Part shown: in pieces, positions 24,758-32,022 of the stretch
How the letters are laid out: every line of letters begins with the position of its first letter
Position numbering within the stretch: position 1 is the stretch's first letter
DNA from: JBAZLV01 sp041650055
GTDB lineage: Bacteria > Nitrospirota > UBA9217
Direction of reading: 5' to 3'
NCBI GenBank assembly: GCA_041650055.1
Contig: JBAZLV010000015.1
Coordinates: 1-45,642 of the forward strand
DNA length: 45,642 bases
Notes under the pieces: model-generated
Told to the model about the DNA's origin: nothing
The model's database searches: none
Seen by the model: only the letters and a program-made list of their open reading frames with translations
Position numbers and translations under genes: made by a program

Positions 24758-24783
24758 GTGTTCATCAGTGTTCATCCGTGGTT
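24758..24783. repeat. GTGTTCATC repeat, copy 2 (tandem)
   Basis: One GTGTTCATCA unit followed by the full 16-bp GTGTTCATCCGTGGTT (24768-24783). On the minus strand it encodes the last residues TTDEH and the stop of the radical SAM protein. Confidence 0.7.
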
Positions 24784-26513
24784 CGAGTTTCACACACTCC
24801 GCACGCAGTGCATGATCCGACACTGCATGGCGGCGTAAAAATGCCATTTCGCGCGCGATCGTATTCGTTCTTAAGATATTCTTTTCTCATACCGATGTCA
24901 ATAAAATCCCAGGGAAGAACCTCGTCAAAACCACGCCTTCGATGCGCGAAAAAATCAATATCCACTGCAGCGATTCTGGCTGCCTTTCTCCAACTCCCTC
25001 CGTTTTTATGCGCGGCATACAGAACGCTTCCCGCTCTCCGGTCTCCGTTGGACAGGAAGGCCTGCAGATAATCCCTCTTCGGCAGATCATGAATAAGATC
25101 GGTATTGCCGATTTTTTTTACAGCGCGGGAAAGAAACCGAAGTTTGCGGTTCAGGCTGAGAATCGAATCCATAGGCTCCCACTGAAACGGGGTGAATGGT
25201 TTTGGCACAAATGCATTTACGGAAAGCGTTATTTTGCCGATCCTGCCGCGTTGTCGCGCATGCTGAAGCTGAATATCATGAACACAGGCAGCAAGAGCCG
25301 GGATTGCTTCAATATCCTCTTGGGTCTCCGTCGGGAGTCCGATGATGAAATAAAGTTTCAGATTCGGAATGCCGGCCTCGAAGACCTTATTGACGGCATC
25401 AAGAATGTCTTCTTCGGTAATTCCTTTATTGATTACCTTCCGCAGCCGCTCGGAGCCTGCCTCCGGGGCAAGCGCAATGGTCTTGTGTCCGCTCTTGGCA
25501 AGCCGTGCAAGGAGTTTCTTGTGCAGCGCATCAGCACGAAGCGATGAAACAGATACTGCTCCTCGTATCGAAGAGCAGAGTTCCTGCATAAAAGGGTAAT
25601 CTGAAATCGCCGCACCCACGAGTCCTGTTTTGCCGCAGAGAGCATCCGCTTTTTGCGCATGTTTTTTTGCAGCTTCTATTCCAAGGGTCCGGGGAGGCAG
25701 GTAAATTGATCCGGCAAGACAAAACCGGCAGTGCCGGTTACAACCACGCATTATTTCCGTAAGATACATGTTGCTGAATTCGGTATTCGGAGTCAGAATC
25801 GCGGTTGCTGCCGACAGGGTGTCGAAATTCCTGACCGTGCGCTTGATGATCCGGTCGGGAGCTGACGGTTCACGTTTCACTCTCGCTTTGATCGTTCCGT
25901 CAGAATGATACTGAATATCGTAAAATTCCGGCACATACACGCCTGGTATTGTGCTTATTGATTGGAGCAGTTCAAGCCTCGTTTTCTTCCTCTCACGCTT
26001 AAACGCGTTAATACATTTTCCAATAACTTCTTCCCCTTCACCCACAATTACAGCATCGAAAAAATTTGCAAGCGGCTCAGGATTGAAAAAGGAACATGCG
26101 CCGCCGAAAATTATGAGCGGATCATGGTGGGTTCTTTCCCGTTTTAAAACAGGAATACCTGAAAGGTGAAGCATGGTAAGCACGTGCAAATAATCCAGCT
26201 CGAATGAAATGGAAAACGCAAGGATATCGAAGCCTTTCACCAGCCGTTTGCTTTCAAGCGAAAAAAGAAGCGTCTTGCTCGCAGCATATTCAGCCATATC
26301 TTCCTTATCCGGAAGAAAGACACGTTCACAGACCGTGTCAGGCCGTTTGTTCAAATGGGCATATATCTGATGTATCCCGAGATTCGACATGCCAACATGG
26401 TACGTATTCGGATAGGCAAGCGCAACCCGTACTTCGGGATCGTCGTTTTTGTACACGGTACCCTTTTCAGCTGCAAGCAAGGTATTCGCTTTTTCAATAA
26501 GTTTTCGGGACAT
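24765..26513 (-). CDS. B12-binding-domain radical SAM protein (TIGR03960-like)
   Basis: 582-aa uncharacterised radical SAM enzyme. The N-terminal 170 residues form a cobalamin-binding-like fold (VALAYPNTYHVGMSNLG), though a DxHxxG motif is not obvious. The radical SAM cluster motif is RGCNRHCRFCLAG (CxxxCxxC). LAPEAGSERLR and FIIGLPTET are further radical SAM strands. A Cys-rich tail CSVGSCTACGVC could hold a second cluster. Resembles the TIGR03960 family, often next to genes for translation or cell envelope; substrate unknown. The ATG at 26513 gives the family N-terminus but has no ribosome binding site, while TATAAT ends 6 nt before it. Confidence 0.88.
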   Translation of the reverse strand: MSRKLIEKANTLLAAEKGTVYKNDDPEVRVALAYPNTYHVGMSNLGIHQIYAHLNKRPDTVCERVFLPDKEDMAEYAASKTLLFSLESKRLVKGFDILAFSISFELDYLHVLTMLHLSGIPVLKRERTHHDPLIIFGGACSFFNPEPLANFFDAVIVGEGEEVIGKCINAFKRERKKTRLELLQSISTIPGVYVPEFYDIQYHSDGTIKARVKREPSAPDRIIKRTVRNFDTLSAATAILTPNTEFSNMYLTEIMRGCNRHCRFCLAGSIYLPPRTLGIEAAKKHAQKADALCGKTGLVGAAISDYPFMQELCSSIRGAVSVSSLRADALHKKLLARLAKSGHKTIALAPEAGSERLRKVINKGITEEDILDAVNKVFEAGIPNLKLYFIIGLPTETQEDIEAIPALAACVHDIQLQHARQRGRIGKITLSVNAFVPKPFTPFQWEPMDSILSLNRKLRFLSRAVKKIGNTDLIHDLPKRDYLQAFLSNGDRRAGSVLYAAHKNGGSWRKAARIAAVDIDFFAHRRRGFDEVLPWDFIDIGMRKEYLKNEYDRARNGIFTPPCSVGSCTACGVCETRTTDEH

Positions 26514-26519
26514 GGAAGG

Positions 26520-26549
26520 ATTATACTCTTTCAGGTGGATGGGACGCAA
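26520..26549 (-). promoter_or_regulatory. Candidate leaderless promoter of the radical SAM gene
   Basis: Perfect TATAAT (26525-26520) lies 6 nt before the ATG at 26513, so the transcript would begin at or next to the A of ATG. A weak -35, TTGCGT, is 18 bp upstream (26549-26544). Confidence 0.45.
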
Positions 26550-26596
26550 TCAAATCGAAAGATAAGAACGATTAGTTCGTTTGCAAAAAATAGCGA

Positions 26597-27253
26597 CTAC
26601 CGGCAAATATCTCGAATGGCTGTCGCATAATCCCTGGCACCGAAGATCGCTGATCCGGCAACAAGAATATCCGCCCCGGCCTCGATAATTTCACGTGCAT
26701 TTTCCGGCTTGACTCCGCCGTCAACCTCAATGAGGGTTTTGAGTCCTTGATCATCGATCCGCTTCCTGAGCCTCCTGATCTTGCCCAGCGCCGAAGGAAT
26801 GAACGCCTGCCCTCCAAAACCAGGATTAACCGACATAATCAGGACCATGTCGACATCCTCGAGAATATAGTCGAGCATTTCAATCGGGGTTGCCGGATTC
26901 AGGGATACCCCTGCCTTGACGTTTTTATGTTCCTTAATTGATTGGACAAGCCGGTTTAAATGCGTTGCTGCTTCGACATGCACCGTAAGGTAATCGGCTC
27001 CTGCATTCACGAAATCAGTTATATACAATTCCGGATTTGTGATCATGAGATGCACATCGAACGGAAGTTTTGTGGTTTTTCGTGCGTTTTTTACGATCAC
27101 CGGGCCGATGGTAATGTTCGGAACAAAGTGGCCATCCATCACGTCAACGTGAATAATATCGGCCCCTGCTGCTTCAACAGCTTTGATCTCTTCTCCCAGC
27201 CGGGAAAAATCCGCAGAAAGAATGGAGGGAGCAATCTTTGCTTGTCTTGTCAT
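26597..27253 (-). CDS. rpe: Ribulose-phosphate 3-epimerase
   Basis: 218-aa TIM-barrel epimerase converting ribulose-5-phosphate to xylulose-5-phosphate in the pentose phosphate pathway. All family blocks are visible: APSILSADFSRLG, IHVDVMDGHFVPN, FDVHLMI, MSVNPGFGGQ, LIEVDGGV and LVAGSAIFG, holding the metal-binding His/Asp pairs. ATG 27253 with GAGG 9 nt upstream is chosen over a TTG five codons earlier. Same direction as the PASTA gene upstream. Confidence 0.95.
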   Translation of the reverse strand: MTRQAKIAPSILSADFSRLGEEIKAVEAAGADIIHVDVMDGHFVPNITIGPVIVKNARKTTKLPFDVHLMITNPELYITDFVNAGADYLTVHVEAATHLNRLVQSIKEHKNVKAGVSLNPATPIEMLDYILEDVDMVLIMSVNPGFGGQAFIPSALGKIRRLRKRIDDQGLKTLIEVDGGVKPENAREIIEAGADILVAGSAIFGARDYATAIRDICR

Positions 27254-27394
27254 TGTAATATTCCTCAAAATTGAACTGACCGGATTGTAGCGTAAAATTT
27301 TTTAATTGTAAATCGAAAGGTTCTTCAATTATGGCGTATAAAAACAAAGGCCGCTTCCAGATAAAAATAGCACATCAGGATATGGAGATAGAGT

Positions 27395-28111
27395 TTATTT
27401 ACTCACGATAATATCAACCGTTGCATCAACGGTTACCGGAGACCCGGCTGCTGGTTTCTGCTGCATGACAATTCTCGATGGCACGGCTGAAGTTTCGCTC
27501 CCCCCGCGGCTGGAAGTCCGGTATTGAAGCCCCATGCGTTGTACAACGGCAACGGCTTCTTCCACTTTTTTTCCAACCAGCTTCGGCATGACAAAAGGCG
27601 TGGTTTTTTTGCCGGTACTCACCAGCATATTTATAGCAGCGCCCTTATCCAGCGGGCTGCCTGCTTCCGGGGCTTGAGCAATTACAATATCTCGTTCAAT
27701 CTGTTCGGACGATACCCGCGATATCAGGCCGGGCATAAATCCCGCCTGTCGTATTTTCATATCCGCCTTCCTGAAATGCTCGCCGACAATTTTCGGAGCC
27801 TGCATGTCAGATGACCCAAGACTTAAAACCACACGGACTTGTCGGCCTTTTTTTAACGTGCTGCCGGGTGCTGGAGATTGAGATATCACCACATCTTTGA
27901 GGATCGTCGGATGCGGCTCTCGTTTATCCACTTTTAAATGCAAGCCTTGTTGCGTCACGAGTTCAATTGCGGTCACAATGTCCTGACCGGTAAAATCAGG
28001 AACTTTAACTTCTTCCTGCCGGAGAAGCAGCGCTACGACCGCGAAAGCACTTAATATCCCAACAGCGATAAGTGTTATGAAAATTCCCACTACTTTAAAA
28101 AAGCGTTTCAT
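27395..28111 (-). CDS. Membrane-anchored protein with three PASTA domains
   Basis: 238-aa protein with a single N-terminal membrane helix (about residues 8-30) and three PASTA repeats outside (about 33-100, 101-168, 169-238), each with the pattern VP..G......A...L...GL and ...Q.P.aGs.v..G. PASTA domains bind peptidoglycan fragments or muropeptides and usually sit on Ser/Thr kinases or PBPs; no kinase or transpeptidase is attached here. It lies between rsmB and rpe, a common place for such stand-alone PASTA proteins. ATG 28111 is used; no ribosome binding site is seen and a TATAAT is only 12 nt upstream. Confidence 0.88.
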   Translation of the reverse strand: MKRFFKVVGIFITLIAVGILSAFAVVALLLRQEEVKVPDFTGQDIVTAIELVTQQGLHLKVDKREPHPTILKDVVISQSPAPGSTLKKGRQVRVVLSLGSSDMQAPKIVGEHFRKADMKIRQAGFMPGLISRVSSEQIERDIVIAQAPEAGSPLDKGAAINMLVSTGKKTTPFVMPKLVGKKVEEAVAVVQRMGLQYRTSSRGGSETSAVPSRIVMQQKPAAGSPVTVDATVDIIVSK

Positions 28112-28195
28112 AATTGCAGTAATATTATACAGAAAAAAAAGAAAGAGCAAGTCCTTGTTTGCAAGCTAAAAATCGGTGACAGCAAAGCATCCTGC

Positions 28196-29530
28196 TCACA
28201 GAGTATTGCGTTTTATAAGCCGTGCGCCGAAGAATCCGTCCAGGCTCGGCTCATGGGGAAACGTCCGATAATATCCCTGCGCATCAACGAGATGTTGAGC
28301 TGATGCGGGAAGCAATCCTCGTGAATCTTCCAGGCTGAATTCAGGATGCGCTCGGAGGAACGCCTGAATCCTATCTTCATTCTCCTCGGGTTCTGTAGTG
28401 CAGGTTGCATAAACCAGGACCCCGCCTGGTTTCAAGAGCGAAGAACAGTTTTCAAGAATCCGCTCCTGAATTTTTTCACATTCCCTGGTTATGCTTTCCC
28501 GCTTGTTCCAGCGGCCATCAGGATGTCTGCGAAGCAATCCAAGTCCTGAACAAGGGGCATCAATCAGAATGGAGTCATACCTGCCGTGCGCATATCGGGA
28601 CGCATCCGCTTTGACCGGATTGATTATGGTTATTCCCAATCTTTTCGTATTCTCGGTTATCCGTTTCATTCGTTCAGAATCAGTATCGATTGCAATGATG
28701 CTTCCCTGATTTTGCATGCGTTCGGCAAGATGGGTTGCCTTTCCACCCGGTGCAGCGCAGGCATCAAGCACCATCTGCCCAGGGTGAGGAGCAGGCAGAA
28801 AACCGATCAGTTGAGCTGCTTCATCTTGGACCATAAACCAGCCTCGCTTGTATGCGGATAATGTGTGGAGTGGCGGAGATGCAATCAGTTCAAGTCCGAG
28901 AGGTGAATAGAGCGTTTCTTTTGATTGAACGCCTTCTGACGCCAGAGAAGTTTTGAGTTCTTCACGAGTTGTTTTGAGAAGATTTGTCCTGATTACGAGC
29001 GGTGCATGAAGATTGTTGTTGGCGAGAGTTTTTTCGGTAATCTCCTCACCGAACCGCTGCATCCAGCGCCGAATCAGCCATTCAGGATGTGAATAGAGAA
29101 CAGAAAGCCGTTCGACTGGAGATGCAAATTCAGAAAAGCTGATCCTGTTTCTCCCCCGATCAAGATTTCTGAGCAAACCATTAACGTAATTGTTTTTCTG
29201 GCCATGCGTCTTCGCCAGTTCTACCGCAGTATCGATCGCCGCATGAACAGGAACCCGATCAAGAAACAGCAGTTGATATGCTGCTAGCCGAAAAATATTT
29301 CTTGTCCAAGCATCCGTTTCCTCGACGGGGCGGGCGGAAAATCTATCAAGCACCCAATCAAGCCGTTTTCGATTCCGAAGCGTTCCGTAGACCAATTCAA
29401 GAATGAATGCACTATCCCGCTGATCGAATACAGCGCGCGCCTTGTCAAGAAGCGAATCAGCAAAGCCTCCGTTTTCAACGTGACGCAGAATTTCAAGTGC
29501 TGTTTGTCGGGGTTTATCGATGAGTGCCAC
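28196..29530 (-). CDS. rsmB: 16S rRNA m5C967 methyltransferase RsmB
   Basis: 444-aa SAM-dependent methyltransferase that makes 5-methylcytosine 967 in 16S rRNA. The N-terminal NusB-like domain (about 1-145) binds RNA; the C-terminal Rossmann domain has VLDACAAPGGKATHLA (SAM site), DAPCSGLGLLRRHPD with the release cysteine and VYATCTTEPEENE with the catalytic cysteine. The start is GTG 29530, five bases after the DUF116 stop, so the two genes are probably coupled. Confidence 0.94.
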   Translation of the reverse strand: MALIDKPRQTALEILRHVENGGFADSLLDKARAVFDQRDSAFILELVYGTLRNRKRLDWVLDRFSARPVEETDAWTRNIFRLAAYQLLFLDRVPVHAAIDTAVELAKTHGQKNNYVNGLLRNLDRGRNRISFSEFASPVERLSVLYSHPEWLIRRWMQRFGEEITEKTLANNNLHAPLVIRTNLLKTTREELKTSLASEGVQSKETLYSPLGLELIASPPLHTLSAYKRGWFMVQDEAAQLIGFLPAPHPGQMVLDACAAPGGKATHLAERMQNQGSIIAIDTDSERMKRITENTKRLGITIINPVKADASRYAHGRYDSILIDAPCSGLGLLRRHPDGRWNKRESITRECEKIQERILENCSSLLKPGGVLVYATCTTEPEENEDRIQAFLRAHPEFSLEDSRGLLPASAQHLVDAQGYYRTFPHEPSLDGFFGARLIKRNTL

Positions 29531-29535
29531 AGATG

Positions 29536-30291
29536 TCAGCGGCCGCCTGTCAGGAATTCAAGTGCGTGAGCCACCTTTGAAATATCGACGCTTGTGTTTA
29601 CGCAAGGGCCGAATGGGCGGTCGTTCAGAATACCGATGACGGGAAGCGGAAAAGCATCCTGGATTCCGCTCGTAAGATCGCGCTCACATGCAACCGCAAT
29701 AACAACCTTTGGTTTGGTTTCAGTAATCCGTCTTCTGGCAAGTGTTCCACCGGTTGCAATCGAAAGATCAACCTGATACCGGTCGGCAAGCTCCACCAAC
29801 TCCTTGATCCGGCATTTGCCGCAGGCACGGCATTTCTGCGCATTGGTGGTGATTTTAATATCACAATCGCTAAATTGCAAACAGTGCGGCATGAGCAGGA
29901 GAACACGATCTGGCTTTTTATCACGACAGAGTGCGCGAACAAGTAGATTATTCACTTCCACAAAAGATTGCTGCACCCGTTCCCGGGAGATACCAAAGAG
30001 ATTTCCCACAAGCATAGTAAGCGGAAAAAGTATCCGGATCAAAATACCTCGGAAGCCTTTCCCCCAAAAAATCTCTTTTCCTAATAGGATGGTAAGAACA
30101 AGCAAAAGTACTCCAATAATGCCTATTCCCAGCAGTACTCCCAGAGTCATGAATATAACGGCGGGTGCTTGCGGATGAATTATTGCAAGTCCCGGTTTAA
30201 GAAGCGCGTATAGCCCGGCTACAACCAAAACAAGCAACAGTGTGGTTAAAATAATCAGAGCAATAAAGGTTGTTTTTTTAGAAAGAGGCAT
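29536..30291 (-). CDS. DUF116 membrane protein
   Basis: 251-aa protein with two to three N-terminal membrane segments (to about residue 90) and a cytosolic DUF116 domain. The conserved cysteines LMPHCLQ, CDIKI, KCRACGKCRIKELVELA suggest a metal or Fe-S site. Function unknown; the family is repeatedly found between fmt and rsmB, as here. The open frame starts at 30345 within an AT-rich repeat; ATG 30291 is the sensible start but lacks a ribosome binding site. Confidence 0.85.
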   Translation of the reverse strand: MPLSKKTTFIALIILTTLLLVLVVAGLYALLKPGLAIIHPQAPAVIFMTLGVLLGIGIIGVLLLVLTILLGKEIFWGKGFRGILIRILFPLTMLVGNLFGISRERVQQSFVEVNNLLVRALCRDKKPDRVLLLMPHCLQFSDCDIKITTNAQKCRACGKCRIKELVELADRYQVDLSIATGGTLARRRITETKPKVVIAVACERDLTSGIQDAFPLPVIGILNDRPFGPCVNTSVDISKVAHALEFLTGGR

Positions 30292-30299
30292 GTGTGTGA

Positions 30300-30392
30300 A
30301 TTTCAAATTACAAAATTCAAATTTCAAACAATAGTCAAGCTTCAAAAATGAGAATTTGGTAATTGGTATTTATTTGTTATTTGATGCTTGTT
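30300..30392. repeat. AT-rich interspersed repeat, copy between DUF116 and fmt
   Basis: TTTCAAATTACAAA (from 30301) and, 69 bp on, TTATTTGTTATTTGATGC (30370-30387) continuing into TTGTT; 22 of 23 bases of the second arm match the copy at 16334-16356. The second arm encodes the last five residues and the stop of fmt. Confidence 0.7.
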
Positions 30393-31330
30393 ATTTTACC
30401 CGTTGTTTCAAATTTCTTTCCTTCTATTTTATACCCTCTGAGAAATTCTGCAGCGGTCATCGATTTTTTGCCTTCAGGCTGTAATACAAGAATTTGAAGA
30501 ATTCCATTTCCCGTCCCTGCATGAAGGATATTATTTTCTTTGGCATATAAAATTCCTGGTTCACCCGTGCCTGGCTGCGCCTTTGCATCAATAATTTTCA
30601 CTCGAACGCCGGACAAGAAACTGAATGCTCCGGGCCACGGCGAGAGCCCTCGAACCCGGTTTCTTATTTCAGCTGCTGAAAGGGTCCAGTCGATAATTCC
30701 CTCTTCTTTTTTGAGAAGGGGTGCAAGCGTTGCCTGTGCATGATCCTGTGGCTGAGGAATCACTCTGCCGGACGCAATCAAGGGGAGTGCCGTGGTAATA
30801 AGCCTGGCGCCTAACTCTGAAAGTTTCTGAGTCAGACTGCCTGCAGTATCCGTTGGCTCGATAGGGATCCGCTCCTGCATCAAAATGGCGCCGGTATCCA
30901 TGCCCTCATCCATCTGCATGATGGTAATGCCGGTGTCCTGTTCTCCGCGGATAATCGCCCAATGAACCGGAGCAGCGCCTCGATACCGGGGAAGAAGCGA
31001 TGCATGAATGTTAATACATCCTGGCAGCAGCAGGGGCAAATCAAGAATTTCACGCGGTAAAATCTGGCCGTATGCCGCAACAATGATGCCCTCGGGCTCA
31101 AGCTTGCGAAGGGTTTCAATGAATTCCTGGTCGCGTACGCGCCGTGGTTGAAAAACCGTCAACCCCATGTCCTGCGCTGCAAGCTTCACAGCCGGTGCGG
31201 CAAGGGATTTTCCCCTGCCTGCCGGTTTGTCGATCCTGGTCACGACTCCGACAATCGTGTGTCCGGCTGCCGCCAGGGCTCGAAGCGGCGGCACGGCAAA
31301 TTGCGGGGTACCTATATAGACCAGTCTCAT
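30377..31330 (-). CDS. fmt: Methionyl-tRNA formyltransferase
   Basis: 317-aa enzyme that formylates initiator Met-tRNA using 10-formyl-THF. The N-terminal formyltransferase domain has YIGTPQFAVPPL, the catalytic Asn-His in INIHASLLPRYRGAAPVHWA and the catalytic Asp in QMDEGMDTGAIL. The C-terminal tRNA-binding OB domain follows (about 205-310). Next to def, its functional partner. The last residues ITSIK and stop are read from an AT-rich repeat. Confidence 0.96.
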   Translation of the reverse strand: MRLVYIGTPQFAVPPLRALAAAGHTIVGVVTRIDKPAGRGKSLAAPAVKLAAQDMGLTVFQPRRVRDQEFIETLRKLEPEGIIVAAYGQILPREILDLPLLLPGCINIHASLLPRYRGAAPVHWAIIRGEQDTGITIMQMDEGMDTGAILMQERIPIEPTDTAGSLTQKLSELGARLITTALPLIASGRVIPQPQDHAQATLAPLLKKEEGIIDWTLSAAEIRNRVRGLSPWPGAFSFLSGVRVKIIDAKAQPGTGEPGILYAKENNILHAGTGNGILQILVLQPEGKKSMTAAEFLRGYKIEGKKFETTGKITSIK

Positions 31331-31416
31331 GTGTACATCCAGGACTCAAACAATTTCATACTCACAAGCTGGGATTTTAAATCTTATTTAAGTTTTCTAT
31401 GAATTTGCTGTATGCA

Positions 31417-31932
31417 TTATTCCGCTTTGACATGTTTTTTGTATCGTCTCCGGAAAAAATTTTTCTTTAAAGAGCTTAACCGGTCAATATACAGAATTCC
31501 GTTCAAATGATCGATTTCATGCTGAAGAGCCTTTGCCAAAAAACCCTCTGCCTCGATTTCAAAGGTTTTTCCATCCTGATCCTGTGCGCGGACTTTTACC
31601 CTGGCTGCCCGTTTGACCTTTTCCTCATAATCAGGAATACTGAGACACCCTTCCTCTTCGATAATTGACCCTTCCTGCGAAAGAAACGCAGGATTCACAA
31701 GAACAAGAAGGGGGTGATTCTGCTTTTTTTCCTTTTGCATACTGAGATCAATAACGGCAAGCTGAAGCGATTCGCCGATCTGGTTGGCTGCCAGTCCGAC
31801 GCCAGGAGCAGCGTGCATGGTCTCAACCATATCATCGATCAGCCTTCTCAGGGAATCGTCAAACGAGATAACCGGAGATGTTTTCTGTCGGAGAATAGGG
31901 TCAGGATAGAACCGTAAATCTCTTTTTGCCAT
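31417..31932 (-). CDS. def: Peptide deformylase
   Basis: 171-aa metallo-hydrolase removing the formyl group from nascent N-termini. Its three motifs are present: PGVGLAANQIG, EEGCLSIPD and QHEIDHLNG, which supply the Cys and two His metal ligands and the catalytic Glu. Starts at 31932, 31938 or a GTG at 31947 are possible, none with a good ribosome binding site; MAKRDLRFYPDP is the usual beginning. First gene of the def-fmt-DUF116-rsmB-PASTA-rpe run. Confidence 0.95.
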   Translation of the reverse strand: MAKRDLRFYPDPILRQKTSPVISFDDSLRRLIDDMVETMHAAPGVGLAANQIGESLQLAVIDLSMQKEKKQNHPLLVLVNPAFLSQEGSIIEEEGCLSIPDYEEKVKRAARVKVRAQDQDGKTFEIEAEGFLAKALQHEIDHLNGILYIDRLSSLKKNFFRRRYKKHVKAE

Positions 31933-31986
31933 AATCATTTTTAACACGATTTATTTTTAAAATCAAGGGATAAGAATCGCAAACTG

Positions 31987-32016
31987 TTGACACTGAAACA
32001 TGCTTTGTGGTATTTT
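31987..32016 (+). promoter_or_regulatory. Promoter of the TPR gene, probably leaderless
   Basis: TTGACA (31987-31992), 18-nt spacer, TATTTT (32011-32016); the ATG at 32023 follows after 6 nt. A transcript starting there would have almost no leader. Confidence 0.5.
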
Positions 32017-32022
32017 TAGGTC

